Counted from the first letter of the stretch, positions 1-11,699 are shown. The stretch is 54,033 nt of DNA from Novosphingobium organovorum (GCF_022832435.1 NZ_JALHLF010000018.1:1-54033), one strand, 5' to 3'. Notes: generated by a model from the letters alone, not told the origin. Numbers and translations: made by a program.

Positions 1-72
1 GCGCGCACCGACGCGCCGCTCGCGCCGCGTGTTGCGGCCGCGCTCACCGGGATCGACCGCGCGCGCGAATAG
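1..72 (+). CDS. C-terminal end of an unidentified protein (partial)
   Basis: An open frame enters from the left edge and ends at a TAG at 70-72, giving about 23 residues that end in GIDRARE. The Ala/Arg-rich composition fits the host. A hairpin terminator follows about 50 bases later, which supports a real gene end. The remaining sequence is too short to assign a family. Confidence 0.4.
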   Translation, partial: ARTDAPLAPRVAAALTGIDRARE

Positions 73-124
73 CGCCCCTCAGCAACCCCATCCGCGTCCG
101 CGCGTTCTGGCGCAGCGGACGACG

Positions 125-143
125 AAGGCCGTCGCGGCCTTTT
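125..143 (+). terminator. Terminator of the upstream partial gene
   Basis: A 6-bp stem AAGGCC/GGCCTT with a 5-base loop is followed by a short T run. It separates the partial gene from secA. Confidence 0.5.
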
Positions 144-189
144 CGCGTGTTCGCCCCATCGGCCCGGACGCGTCTGCCACACACACTCG

Positions 190-195
190 TATAAT
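190..195 (+). promoter_or_regulatory. Candidate -10 box of secA
   Basis: A perfect TATAAT lies 25 bases before the secA start codon. No convincing -35 hexamer is seen at the usual distance, so this is only a candidate. Confidence 0.35.
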
Positions 196-219
196 CACGA
201 AAAAACAGGGATTCCCGCC

Positions 220-2961
<2,742 letters not shown>

Positions 2962-2979
2962 TGTTCCTGGTCTGATGCC

Positions 2980-3053
2980 CCCGATGCGGTCCGCATCGGG
3001 CTGGTGAGATGCAAAAAGCCCGGTCCGATCATCGCTGATCGGGCCGGGCTTTT
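2980..3053 (+). terminator. Tandem hairpins ending secA
   Basis: Two stem-loops follow secA. The first (2980-3000) is a 10-bp perfect stem. The second (3013-3053) is an 18-bp stem with one G-T wobble, flanked by an A run and a T run, so it can work in both directions. It also serves the convergent minus-strand gene that ends at 3120. Confidence 0.85.
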
Positions 3054-3119
3054 CGTTTGGCCCCCGCGCGCTGCAACGCGCGCGGTACAGGGCCTGGGGG
3101 TTTGGGGCCGGGAGTGGGT

Positions 3120-3704
3120 TCAGGCGGCAATGTCGACGAAGGTTCCCGGTGTCATGTGAAACAGGTAGCTTTCGGCGTCGTCCTGGCCGTAGGCGCTGGC
3201 GATGAGCGGCTCGGGCGGGGTGTTGGGGGCCATGGTGTAGGAGACCTGGGTTTCGCTGCTGCCATCGTCGTAGACGATCACCGTGGTCTTGATGCCGTTT
3301 GCGATGGTTTCCGAGCGCGAGACCTCGGTTTTTTCCGATTCGCCGCCCGAGCCGCCGCCACCGCCGCTCGGCGCTGCCACGGTGTTGGCTGCCTGCGTGC
3401 CGCTGCTTGCTTCTGTCTCGTCGCTGGCGGTGTCGGTGCCGTCTTCGCTGGTCAGGCCGAGCGCCTGCTTGACCTTGGCGGCCTCGCTCTCGCTCAGCTG
3501 GCCCGAGGCGACATCCTCGTCGATCCTTGCGGAAAGCGCGGCCTGGAAGGTCGCGGTGTCGAGCGTTCGGGCCGAGACGGTCGAGCCGCTCTGGGTGATT
3601 TCCTCGATATCGTCGGAGACGACCGCCAGCGTGCTGAGCGAAAGGCTGGCGCCGCGCAGCAGGCTCGTGACGTCGGTGGAGGCTCCAATGGCACTGATGC
3701 TCAT
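3120..3704 (-). CDS. Hypothetical protein, Ser/Thr/Gly-rich, 194 aa
   Basis: I do not recognise a family. The N-terminus (MSISAIGASTDVTSLL) has no signal peptide or membrane segment. Residues about 45-85 form a charged helical region with a DEDVASGQLSESEAAKVKQALG stretch, resembling small calcium-binding or extracellular-matrix-associated helices. A low-complexity Gly/Ser linker lies near residues 110-122, followed by a C-terminal part rich in Tyr and Pro. An AGGGA Shine-Dalgarno sequence lies upstream of the ATG. The gene is convergent with secA and shares its terminator. A loose resemblance to flagellar or secreted low-complexity proteins is not enough for a function. Confidence 0.6.
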   Translation of the reverse strand: MSISAIGASTDVTSLLRGASLSLSTLAVVSDDIEEITQSGSTVSARTLDTATFQAALSARIDEDVASGQLSESEAAKVKQALGLTSEDGTDTASDETEASSGTQAANTVAAPSGGGGGSGGESEKTEVSRSETIANGIKTTVIVYDDGSSETQVSYTMAPNTPPEPLIASAYGQDDAESYLFHMTPGTFVDIAA

Positions 3705-4200
3705 GACTCACATCCCTGTCTCTCTCGAACAGGCATAGTGCACCGCAAAAACATTGCGATGTCGCTAGCGCGCGCCTCCGCATATCGGCGGAAGGGTGGC
3801 GTCCAGGGGGAGAGCAATTTTCTGGGAGTAGCCCGAGGGCGATGAAGGGAGCGGTACTTCCCTTGAGCCGCTGCTTCCTCGTCAGGCCGTTGGCAGGCTG
3901 GAAGGAAGCGGCTCCGAACAGGATTATGACGAATAGAATGTATCATATTGAAATGAATTATTAAAAGTTAAAAATATTCATCAAGAATATGGCATATTCC
4001 CCCGGAAATTCCTTCCCTCGGGGGCGGAATGGGGCGAATGCCGCTGGATGACAATACGCCGGGCAAAATTTTCAGCCATGCCATCTTTTGTCCGCGATGC
4101 GCCGTGTTTGGACCTCGGCTACTCGCGGCATCTCGTCGAACCATCGATTGTGTTGCGTCCCGGGCTCTTGGCTCCGTGGTAAGCATCATCGGAGGCATCA
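3705..4200. other. Non-coding stretch between hypothetical gene and IS remnant
   Basis: It contains the presumed promoter of the minus-strand hypothetical gene and a short copy of a dispersed hairpin repeat (3831-3870). From about 3925 to 4010 it is AT-rich, including a perfect GAATAT-N3-ATATTC palindrome at 3985-3999. The base composition differs sharply from secA and marks the left edge of the islet. No gene is supported. Confidence 0.5.
3831..3870. repeat. Short, internally deleted copy of dispersed hairpin repeat
   Basis: GCCCGAGGGCGATG followed by an AAGGGA...TCCCTTGAGCCG hairpin matches both ends of the longer copy at 19471-19562, with the middle missing. A related copy lies at 41286-41401. 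Confidence 0.5.
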
Positions 4201-4500
4201 ATGGCACATTCAATCGGTTTGGACGTGTCAAAGAAGACCAGGGCGATCTGCGTGGTCGATACCGAAGGGCGGCGGGGTTGGAGAGGAAGCTGGCCAACGG
4301 ATCACGCTTCGATTTCGAAGCTCATCTCCAGCTATGGTGGTGCTGACGCGACGCTAGGCGTCGAAACTGGAGCGACGACGCCCTGGCTTGTACACGGCCT
4401 GCGTGCCAGCCAGGGCCGGGATGGAAGCCTGCTCCTCAGCGCATCGTTGCGCGCGCGAGGAGGGGGGCGGGCTTTGCATATCAGTATCGGCGATGACTGA
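4201..4500 (+). pseudogene. IS110-family transposase, N-terminal remnant
   Basis: The first ~65 residues match the DEDD (RuvC-like) domain of IS110-type transposases: a GLDVSKK start with the first catalytic Asp, an ICVVD strand, and VETGATTPWLVHGLR containing the second acidic residue. After about residue 68 the frame loses similarity and ends at 4500, so the rest of the RuvC domain and the C-terminal Tnp20 domain are missing. It is a truncated, inactive relic and one of three transposase relics in this islet. Confidence 0.75.
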
Positions 4501-4639
4501 TTTAATCGCATCCACCGTATCGGAAAGCATGGTCGCTTAACCCAGGTTAAGCTTCGGAAACCTGACAAGATTTGCGTCGTTGTTTGGAGAACGGGGGAAA
4601 GCGTCCGGGTAAATGCTCGGCCCTTGATCAAGCGAGGCT

Positions 4640-4846
4640 CAACCTGGGGTCTGCGCCTATCGCTTTGCTGGTGAAAAGGAGTACGAGGAGGCCTATCTGC
4701 ACGCCTACGCTTGTGTCAGCGAAGTGCGCAGTTCGATCGGCCGGTACCTGGGCTTCTGCAACGCCCGTAGACCTCACGCGAGCCTCGGTGGGGGTACGCC
4801 CGACGAAACCTATTCTGACAATCTGTGGCAGGCCGTGGCCGCGTGA
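4640..4846 (+). pseudogene. IS3-family transposase OrfB, C-terminal remnant
   Basis: The frame ending at TGA 4844-4846 reads KEYEEAYLHAYACVSEVRSS, then IGRYLGFCNARRPHASLGG and TPDETYSDNLW. This is the typical end of an IS3-family (rve integrase) OrfB, where the family has KYEEVYLHAY and a NxxRPHxSLxxxTP motif. Everything upstream of about 4640 is unrelated, so the DDE core is lost. The final catalytic Glu region is only partly present. It is inactive. Confidence 0.75.
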
Positions 4847-5354
4847 ACTGGCCGCGACTTGCGGGGTGTCACACCGGCCGGCCTACGCCCGCCCTTCATG
4901 ACGCCCCGCAAGCAGCAGTTTGAACAACCAAACCGCAGACGATCAACTGATCAAACGGCAAAGGCTGTTCAGACGAACCGGGCTACCTCTGGAGGCGACC
5001 CGAGACAATTTCAACGTAGCTTGGAAAGACTTTTGCCTCTCCTTCGATAGTACCGGCATGAGGCCAGAAAAGCATTGTTCGACGCCGTTGGAAGGGCCTG
5101 CCAACCGCATCATTTTACCTTCCAATTCGTAAGCATTCGCATCGGTTTCTGCATTAAAAGTAAGTTATTTCATAAGCTTAAGTTATAATTCTGGGCTGGC
5201 AAAATTTATGTAGACAAGGTGCCTCACTTTGGTCAGCATAGGTCCTATCGATGGTTCCTCATTGGTTTCGTACCAGATAAGAAAAAATATCGTACCATTG
5301 TGGAGGCAATTTTTGCGTCTCAAGGCGCAGCCTATAGTGGGGGTTTGACAAAAG
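4847..5354. other. IS3-type right flank and upstream region of the TonB receptor
   Basis: The first ~150 bases after the transposase stop contain GCTGTTCAGACGAACCGGG near 4967, which resembles the non-coding right end of IS3-type elements (from memory of the family, not checked). From about 5130 the sequence becomes AT-rich and probably holds the promoter of the receptor gene. No further gene is supported. Confidence 0.4.
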
Positions 5355-8075
5355 ATGGCGATCGTTCGTTCCGCATTTTTGACCACGACGGCACTTTTTG
5401 TGCTTTCTACACCAGCTATTGCCCAGGATGTGGCATCGGCCGACCAGAAGAACGGCGCCGGTAACGAGACGACGTCCGCAGGTGCGGCAAAGGACGACCA
5501 TGAAATTGTCGTCAGCGGTATTCGCGCGTCGCTGGAGAACGCGCTCAACGTGAAGCGCAACCTGAATGCGGTGGTCGACGTCATTTCGGCCGAAGGCATC
5601 GGCAAGTTCCCGGATCGCAACGTTGCTGAATCGCTGGCCCATATTCCGGGCGTAAGCGTGGACCACCAGTTCGGCATCGGCGAGCGGGTGTCGATCCAGG
5701 GCACCGATCCCGCGCTCAACCGCATCCTCGTCGATGGTCACGCCATCGCGTCCGCCGACTGGGGTGGCAACTCGGGCGACGTCACCGGACGCACGTTCAA
5801 CTATTCGCTCCTGGCTCCCGAAGTCGTCGATCGTATCGAGGTCTACAAGTCTCCCGAACCTTGGATCGACGAGGGTTCGCTGGGAGGTACGGTGATCGTA
5901 CGCACGCGCATGCCGCTTGACCTCAAGGCCAATACACTGAGCGGCTCGATCGGGTACAATTACAACGATCGTTCGAAGATCGGCAATCCGCGCGGTTCGC
6001 TGATGTACAGTTGGAAGAACGATTCGGGCACGTTCGGTATCCTCGTCGCGGGAACGTACGACAAGGACTCGCTGGCCCGCGCGGGCATCGAATACTTCGG
6101 CTATTCCACCGGCGCCGATTTTCTCACCACGGATGCCGACGGTAACTACGTTCTGAAGAATTCCGCCGCCACGATCAGCGGGGGCAGCCTCGACGACCTT
6201 GCCTCGGCCCGTTATCCGGTCGGCATCAACCACGCCTACTTCAAGCAGACGCGCGAGCGTATCGGGGGGCAGTTCGCGGTGCAGTGGGCCCCCACCACCG
6301 ACTTCGAACTCGCTCTGACCGGCATGCACATTCAGGGCAAGTACAACAACTTCAGTCAATCCGAATTCATCTATCCCGGTTGGGCGACGAGTTCTCTGAC
6401 CTCCGCAACCATCTCCAACGGCCTCATCTCCAGTGCCACTTTCGCCGACAGCGATTCGACGCAGGCCGAACTGGACATGAACTACCGCAAGACCAAGGTC
6501 ACGAACGACAGCTACAACCTGTCCACGACCTGGCACGCCAGCGACAACTTCACGCTCTCGGCAAACGGCGGCTGGACGAAGGCGACCGGCGGCAAGAACC
6601 CCGAATATCTCATGACGCTGTATTCGACCGGCGGCTACAGCTTGGGCTACAACGGAACATCGACCAATGTTTCGTATAACACCGTCCCGACCGACACCAG
6701 CAGCTGGGGCCGCTCCAGCAGTTCGACCATCACCCTTGCTGACGGCAGCACCATCGATGGTTACCAGATCGGGGGCATCGCGAAGGCGCTGCAGAAGGAC
6801 GAGGAATTCTACGGCCAGGTCGATGGCAAGTGGGACATCGCCGATTCGTTCATTACTGCCGTGCGCATGGGCGTAAAAGCCTCGTCGCACGTCAACAGCC
6901 TGATGACCTACGGGTCCAACGTCTATTACACATCCGCGACCACGCTGTCGGACTTTGATACCCATTCGACGCCGTCGGGCTTGTTTTCGGGGCTCAACGA
7001 CAGCGGCAATGCCAACGTCTTTCAAACCCTCACCGCGCAAGGCGTCATCGATGCCCTCGAGAACGGTATCTACGTCGACACCGGCCTCGACGAAAGTTCC
7101 AGCTTTCGGGTTCGCGAGAAGACCGCCGATGCCTATGTCCAGGTTGATTTCGAGAGCGGCCCCATCCGTGGCAACGTGGGCTATCGCATGGCCTATACGC
7201 GGGACATTTCACACTATTACCTGACCACGGATAGCGGCTCGACCTACACCCCCACCATCGCCGACAAGGATTATCTCAAAGCTCTTCCGAGCATCAACGT
7301 AAGCTGGGACATCACCGATACGCTCAAACTGCGCGGATCGATCGCCGAGGTAATAGCCCGACCGCGCTACGGCCAGTTGGCGGGCGCTTACAGCCGCGAC
7401 GACACCACTCTTACCGCGAGCACGGGCAACCCGGATCTCGACCCCTACCAGTCGACGAACTACGAACTGTCCGCCGAATGGTATTTCCGTCCAGGCGCAA
7501 TGTTCTCGGTCGAATATTTCCGGCGCGAACTGTCCTCCTACATCGTCACCAAGACCGTGGAAGAGTACCTGACGGGAACCAGTTCGAGCACGGCGCAGCT
7601 CTACTCTGTCAGCAAGCCCGTCAATGCGTCGGGCGCGACGGTTAACGGCATCTCGGCCAATTTCCAGACACCGATCTGGGGTGGGTTTGGTATCCAGACG
7701 AACTACACTTACGCGAACGCCAGCGCGGGTACGGACTCCGATGGTGACGTGCTCAACCTGCCTTATCTCTCGAAGCATACCATCAACGTCATACCTTACT
7801 TCGAGAGTGGGCCGTTCCAAGCCCGCGTGAGCTGGAATTACCGTTCGCATTACTTCACCGGCATCGGACGGCTCAATTCCGTCGATTCGACCGCCGGCTA
7901 TCACCAGCTTGATGCTTCGGTGTCCTATAATATCAACGACAATTTCACCCTGCATGTAAACGCGCAGAATCTTCTCGATTACACCTATTATTCCTACAGC
8001 GGAAGCAAGTCGGCTCCGACCGCCTTTTACAAAAATGGCAGGGTATTCTCCGCGACATTGCAATTCAATTTCTGA
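5355..8075 (+). CDS. TonB-dependent outer-membrane receptor (TIGR01782-like)
   Basis: The 906-residue protein begins with a Sec signal peptide (AFLTTTALFVLSTPAIAQ). A TonB-box-like segment (DDHEIVVSGIRASL) follows at about 47-60, then the plug domain with NAVVDVISAEGIGKFPDRNV, ESLAHIPGVSV, VSIQGTDPALNRILVDG and PEVVDRIEVYKSP (about 70-175), and a 22-strand barrel ending in the terminal Phe of SATLQFNF. The GIGKFPDxNVAESLxxIPGV pattern is typical of the Xanthomonas/Caulobacter receptor family (TIGR01782), many of which take up plant or polymer-derived sugars. The substrate here cannot be told from sequence. No inner-membrane transporter or hydrolase lies beside it. It is the only intact gene in an islet bounded by transposase relics. 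Confidence 0.95.
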   Translation: MAIVRSAFLTTTALFVLSTPAIAQDVASADQKNGAGNETTSAGAAKDDHEIVVSGIRASLENALNVKRNLNAVVDVISAEGIGKFPDRNVAESLAHIPGVSVDHQFGIGERVSIQGTDPALNRILVDGHAIASADWGGNSGDVTGRTFNYSLLAPEVVDRIEVYKSPEPWIDEGSLGGTVIVRTRMPLDLKANTLSGSIGYNYNDRSKIGNPRGSLMYSWKNDSGTFGILVAGTYDKDSLARAGIEYFGYSTGADFLTTDADGNYVLKNSAATISGGSLDDLASARYPVGINHAYFKQTRERIGGQFAVQWAPTTDFELALTGMHIQGKYNNFSQSEFIYPGWATSSLTSATISNGLISSATFADSDSTQAELDMNYRKTKVTNDSYNLSTTWHASDNFTLSANGGWTKATGGKNPEYLMTLYSTGGYSLGYNGTSTNVSYNTVPTDTSSWGRSSSSTITLADGSTIDGYQIGGIAKALQKDEEFYGQVDGKWDIADSFITAVRMGVKASSHVNSLMTYGSNVYYTSATTLSDFDTHSTPSGLFSGLNDSGNANVFQTLTAQGVIDALENGIYVDTGLDESSSFRVREKTADAYVQVDFESGPIRGNVGYRMAYTRDISHYYLTTDSGSTYTPTIADKDYLKALPSINVSWDITDTLKLRGSIAEVIARPRYGQLAGAYSRDDTTLTASTGNPDLDPYQSTNYELSAEWYFRPGAMFSVEYFRRELSSYIVTKTVEEYLTGTSSSTAQLYSVSKPVNASGATVNGISANFQTPIWGGFGIQTNYTYANASAGTDSDGDVLNLPYLSKHTINVIPYFESGPFQARVSWNYRSHYFTGIGRLNSVDSTAGYHQLDASVSYNINDNFTLHVNAQNLLDYTYYSYSGSKSAPTAFYKNGRVFSATLQFNF

Positions 8076-8125
8076 TTTTGACGCTGCAGTGGCGTACTTA
8101 CTCTCCCAAATGTACGCCAAATTGC

Positions 8126-8161
8126 GCGCCTGCCGTGTCATCCCTGGGACACGGCAGGCGC
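8126..8161 (+). terminator. Terminator after the TonB receptor
   Basis: A perfect 14-bp stem (GCGCCTGCCGTGTC) with an 8-base loop is followed by TTGTTT. It lies 50 bases past the receptor stop. Confidence 0.75.
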
Positions 8162-8204
8162 TTGTTTCGCTCATCTCCGCCGCGCATCTCGATCCCTTCG
8201 GCGT

Positions 8205-8875
8205 GGCTTTGTTGCGCAAATGCCCGAGGGATTCCGTTTGTGAATTCAGGTGGTTAAGGGGCGGAGCTGAGCAAACCGCGCAGGGCCTGCTACCGCACGA
8301 CAAACTGGAAGTTCTATAACGCAGCGCTGGCGCAGAGAGGTTTGCTTCGGGTTTGGTTTGATCCGGGAATGCAGTGGTTGTCCGCGCCGACCGGCAAGCG
8401 GGGGCGACGGCCTATGTTCTGGGATGCCGCGATCCAGGCCTTCCAGCCCCGTTCCGGGCCGTTGCATCGGCTGATCGACAGCACGGGCATCAAGGCCGTT
8501 GGAGACGGGGAATGGTGCAGGCGCAAGCATGGTGCGTCCAAACGCCGCCAGTGGCGAAAGGTCGACCTGGGTGTGGACGACGGGTCGCTTGAAATCCACG
8601 CCATCGAAGGGACCGGGAGCCGGGTTGGCGATGCGCCCATGCTTCCCGAACGGCTGGCGCAGATACCACCCGACCAAGCGATCGCGACCGTCAGCGCCGA
8701 TGGCGCTTTTGACACCAAGGCCTGTCACGAAGCCATTGCCGCCCGCAATGAAATCGTTCGCTCAAACCGGCGCTTCGGCAGGGCGATGCTCGGAAGGCCC
8801 CAGACTCAGCGGGTCGCGTGATCAATGCCATCAAAGGCCAACTGCTACCCTGTGGTCGATTTGCGCAACAAAGCC
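8205..8875 (+). mobile_element. Deleted IS5-family element with intact terminal inverted repeats
   Basis: Perfect 17-bp inverted repeats GGCTTTGTTGCGCAAAT at 8205-8221 and 8859-8875 bound 671 bp that contain a decayed IS5-type transposase gene. Full elements of this group are around 1 kb, so roughly a third is missing. The flanks (GGCGT / GCGCC) show no clear target duplication. Confidence 0.85.
8267..8821 (+). pseudogene. IS5-family transposase, decayed
   Basis: The frame reads (L)SKPRRACYRTTNWKFYNAAL with CTG where ATG is expected, so the start codon appears lost. It continues through VWFDPGMQW, APTGKRGRRPMFWDAAIQ, then directly into PLHRLIDSTGIK, which implies an internal deletion of about 50 residues. 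The DDE residues in LIDSTG and SADGAFD remain. The region with the catalytic Glu (SRVETKM in relatives) is lost by a second deletion and frameshift after GRAMLG. Not functional. Confidence 0.8.
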
Positions 8876-9110
8876 GCGCCTGATCTGTTGGCGGTCCTTT
8901 TGGGCGGTGCGGCAAATAAGTTTGCGGTAAAGCTTGGATTTCCCAGGAGTACTGGTGCCCGCGCGGTGCGAAGATTGCGGCTTGCCGCAAATGGCCCGAG
9001 TGCTGATGCTCTGCACTTTGAGCGCCCATTGGCCGCTGCCAATTGCGTAAAAATATCTGTGGGATCAAATGTGGGGTCGGTTGCGGTATGACCTCACTAT
9101 CTGCCTGATA
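8876..9110. other. Non-coding stretch between IS5 relic and tRNA-Asn
   Basis: No credible gene is seen. The only frame of any length has no family features. The sequence is probably leftover islet DNA next to the tRNA. Confidence 0.35.
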
Positions 9111-9132
9111 TTCCTTCCATTTTTGGAAGGAA
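9111..9132 (-). terminator. Hairpin immediately 3' of tRNA-Asn
   Basis: A 9-bp stem TTCCTTCCA/TGGAAGGAA with a 4-base T loop sits two bases beyond the tRNA 3' end. It may end or process the transcript. No strong T run follows on the minus strand. Confidence 0.4.
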
Positions 9133-9133
9133 G

Positions 9134-9208
9134 TGGCTCCCCGAGTAGGATTCGAACCTACGACAACTCGATTAACAGTCGAGGGCTCTACCGCTGAGCT
9201 ATCGGGGA
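9134..9208 (-). tRNA. tRNA-Asn(GTT)
   Basis: On the minus strand, TCCCCGA pairs with TCGGGGA to form the acceptor stem. The anticodon loop CTGTTAA gives anticodon GTT, the T-loop is GTTCGAATC, and CCA is encoded. The tRNA 3' end faces the islet of transposase relics, a usual place for integration of foreign DNA. Confidence 0.97.
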
Positions 9209-9342
9209 GCAGCCAGTCAGTGTTTCCACCGCCGCGGCAGGAGTGCGCCTATACGCAGGGGTTTTTGGGTTGGCAACCCGCTCTGTGAAAAAAGTTCGAA
9301 AAAATTTGCGCTGGTGGCTCAGGTCCTTGTTTTTGCGGGTCT

Positions 9343-10152
9343 TCAGACCTGGAACTGTTCGGCGAAGATGCGTTCCTCAAGCGTGAAGCCGGGATCGAAC
9401 AGCAGCGTGAGCTCGCGCTCGCGCGAGGCCGAGATGCGCACCGTGGACACGTCGCGCACTTCCTTCTGGTCGGCGACCGCGGCCACCGGGCGCTTGCCCG
9501 GCTCGCGGATGCGAAATTCGACTTCGGCGCTCTCGGGCAGGATCGCCCCCTTCCATCGGCGCGGGCGGAACGGGCTGATCGGGGTCAGCGCGAGCATGTT
9601 GCAGCCCAGCGGCAGGATCGGTCCGTTGGCCGAGAGGTTGTACGCGGTCGAGCCCACCGGGGTCGCCAGCAGGATGCCGTCGCCCGCCAGTTCGCCCATG
9701 CGCACGCGCCCGTTGATGCGAATCTCCAGCTTGGCGGTCTGGCGCGTCTCGCGCAGCAGCGAGACTTCGTTGATCGCGTAGTAGCGGAATTTTTCGCCCG
9801 ACTGGGTGGTGGCGTGCATGCTGAGCGGGCGGAAGGGCACGTGGCGGGCGCGGGTGATGCGATCGGCGATTGAAACCTCGCCGTGCAGGCCGTTCATCAG
9901 GAAGCCCACGGTGCCCAGGTTGATGCCGTAGCAGGGCTTGGAAATCCCGGCATCGAGCATTTCGTGCAGGACGTGGAGCATGAACCCGTCGCCCCCTACG
10001 ACGACGTAGATGTCGGCGTCCTCGGGCTCGACCCAGCCGTAGGCGCTGCGCAGTTCGTCGGCGCGGTCCTGCGCCTGCGCGCTGTCCGAGATGATGAGAG
10101 CCAGACGCAGGTCTCGCGGGGTCGTCCGGTTCGGGGTGGCGGTGTCGCTCAT
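9343..10152 (-). CDS. nadK: NAD kinase
   Basis: NAD kinase phosphorylates NAD to NADP in the cytosol. The 269-residue protein shows the GGDG motif (about 53-56) in VVVGGDGFML, the NE pair in YAINEVSLLRE (about 126-136), and the conserved GDGILLATPVGSTAYNLSAN segment (about 157-176). Length fits the family. I chose the ATG at 10150-10152 because it has a GAAGG sequence upstream. A longer in-frame extension of 31 residues looks non-coding. Divergent from the EAL gene, with about 115 bases between them. Confidence 0.96.
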   Translation of the reverse strand: MSDTATPNRTTPRDLRLALIISDSAQAQDRADELRSAYGWVEPEDADIYVVVGGDGFMLHVLHEMLDAGISKPCYGINLGTVGFLMNGLHGEVSIADRITRARHVPFRPLSMHATTQSGEKFRYYAINEVSLLRETRQTAKLEIRINGRVRMGELAGDGILLATPVGSTAYNLSANGPILPLGCNMLALTPISPFRPRRWKGAILPESAEVEFRIREPGKRPVAAVADQKEVRDVSTVRISASRERELTLLFDPGFTLEERIFAEQFQV

Positions 10153-10268
10153 GGCTGCCTTCGTTTGCGCGTGCGGTGTGTACCCGAACGGGACAGCTGT
10201 CCCGGTCCGGGCATTTGGGCTGGTAAATTTTGAACCGTTTGGCAAGGGATTTGGGATAAGGAGCAGTA

Positions 10269-11624
10269 ATGGTCGTGACGCATACTTCAGGGCAGGGACA
10301 CGGGCCGGGGCCGGCTCATGCGAAAGGACTGGAAGACCGCCTGACCGGTATTGCGGGGCTCGAGAGCGTCCACGAGCGCATGGCCGAATGGCGCAGCGGC
10401 GCCGCGCAAAACCTTGCGCCAGTGCATGTCCATGCGATGCTCGTCGGGCTCAAGCGGCTCGATGCGATCAACATGGCCTATGGCGCCGCGGCGGGTGATG
10501 GCGCGCTGGAGGAAGTGGCCGCGCGCGCAAGCCACTACGCGGCGCAGGAACTCGATGCGCCCTGGGTGCTGGTGCGTGCGGGCGGCGGCCGTTTCCTGCT
10601 CGTGGCCAATGTCGCCTGCAGCCGCGAGCGCTGGCAGCTGCTGGCCGACCAGCTGGCCGACATTCTTGCGCGCCCGATTGCGGTGCCTTCAGGCCTGATC
10701 CGGCTTTCGCCGCGTTTTGCGTTGATCCGCACGCTGACCGGCGAAGCGGTCGAATCGATGCTCGAGCGGCTCGCCCACGCGCTTCAGACCGCGAGCGAGC
10801 AGCAAGGCCAGCGCATGGTCTGGGCCGATGGCGAGGCGATCCTGCCCGGCGTGCCGACCGCCAAGCTCGAGGCGGACCTGCTCGGCGCGATCGACCGCGA
10901 TGAGATCGAGATCCTGTTCCAGCCGCAGTTCAGCCTGGCCGACGATCGCCTGACGGGGGCGGAGGCGCTGGCGCGCTGGGATCACCCGGAACTCGGCCGG
11001 ATCGGCGCGGGCGCGCTGTTCAACCTGGCCGAGCGGGCCGATCACGTCGGGCCGCTGTCGCGCCACATCGCGCAAAAGGCGCTTGCCGCCGCGCGGGACT
11101 GGCCGGGGAACTTGCGCCTCTCGATCAACGTCACGCCCGAGGATCTGGCGTTCGACAGCTACACCCGCCAGATGCTCGATCTCGTGCGCGAGAGCGGCTT
11201 TCCGCTGCGCCGCCTGACGCTGGAGATCACCGAGCAGTCGTTGATCGGGGATGTCGCCGGGGCGGCGCAGATCATGGCGGAATTTTCGGCGCAAGGCATC
11301 CGGATCGCGCTCGACGATTTCGGGGCGGGGTTCTGCAACTTCCGCTATCTCAAGGTGCTGCCGATCCATTACATCAAGCTCGATCGCTCGATGATCGAGG
11401 GGATCACCACCGACAAGCGCGACCTGGCCGTGCTGCGCGCGATCGTGGCGATGGCGGGCGCGCTCGACCTCGAGGTGATCGCCGAGGGCATCGAGACGGC
11501 CGAACAGCGCGACGCCGCCGCGCGCGAGCACTGCCTCTACTATCAGGGTTTCCTGCGCGCCCAGCCGATGAGCACCGCGCTGTTCGACAAGCTGGCGCGC
11601 ACCGAGCAGTCCCGGCTAGCCTGA
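10269..11624 (+). CDS. EAL-domain c-di-GMP phosphodiesterase with degenerate GGDEF domain
   Basis: This 451-residue cytosolic protein has a degenerate GGDEF-like domain (about 45-180) with GGGRF at 105-109 in place of GGDEF, so it should not make c-di-GMP. An intact EAL domain (about 200-445) follows, with EAL at 232-234, NVTPEDL, EITEQSLI, DDFGAGFCNFRYLK, KLDRSMI and VIAEGIET. These metal-binding and catalytic motifs suggest an active phosphodiesterase. No membrane segment or PAS domain is seen. AAGGAG precedes the ATG. It is monocistronic, with a strong terminator after it. A second, membrane-bound GGDEF/EAL protein is at 50986-52947. Confidence 0.93.
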   Translation: MVVTHTSGQGHGPGPAHAKGLEDRLTGIAGLESVHERMAEWRSGAAQNLAPVHVHAMLVGLKRLDAINMAYGAAAGDGALEEVAARASHYAAQELDAPWVLVRAGGGRFLLVANVACSRERWQLLADQLADILARPIAVPSGLIRLSPRFALIRTLTGEAVESMLERLAHALQTASEQQGQRMVWADGEAILPGVPTAKLEADLLGAIDRDEIEILFQPQFSLADDRLTGAEALARWDHPELGRIGAGALFNLAERADHVGPLSRHIAQKALAAARDWPGNLRLSINVTPEDLAFDSYTRQMLDLVRESGFPLRRLTLEITEQSLIGDVAGAAQIMAEFSAQGIRIALDDFGAGFCNFRYLKVLPIHYIKLDRSMIEGITTDKRDLAVLRAIVAMAGALDLEVIAEGIETAEQRDAAAREHCLYYQGFLRAQPMSTALFDKLARTEQSRLA

Positions 11625-11645
11625 GCATCGCTCTTTTGCGCATGA

Positions 11646-11681
11646 AAAAGGCGCGGATGGAACGATCTATCCGCGCCTTTT
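11646..11681. terminator. Bidirectional terminator between EAL gene and S10 peptidase
   Basis: A perfect 13-bp stem AAAAGGCGCGGAT/ATCCGCGCCTTTT with a 10-base loop, A- and T-rich on its two sides, lies between two convergent genes. Confidence 0.9.
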
Positions 11682-11699
11682 CGTGTGCCGTGAACGGGC

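Noticed and set aside
3893..3925. Sequence GGCTCC-GAACAGGATTATGACGAA resembling the tRNA-Asn 3' end (possible att site)
   Set aside because: Too many mismatches and gaps for an attachment-site repeat; probably chance.
4537..4550. TTAA-N6-TTAA, like a CtrA box
   Set aside because: Spacing is 6 and not 7, and no gene follows sensibly.
9262..9280. GGGTTGGCAACCC hairpin after nadK as terminator
   Set aside because: It is short and no T run follows it on the strand of nadK.
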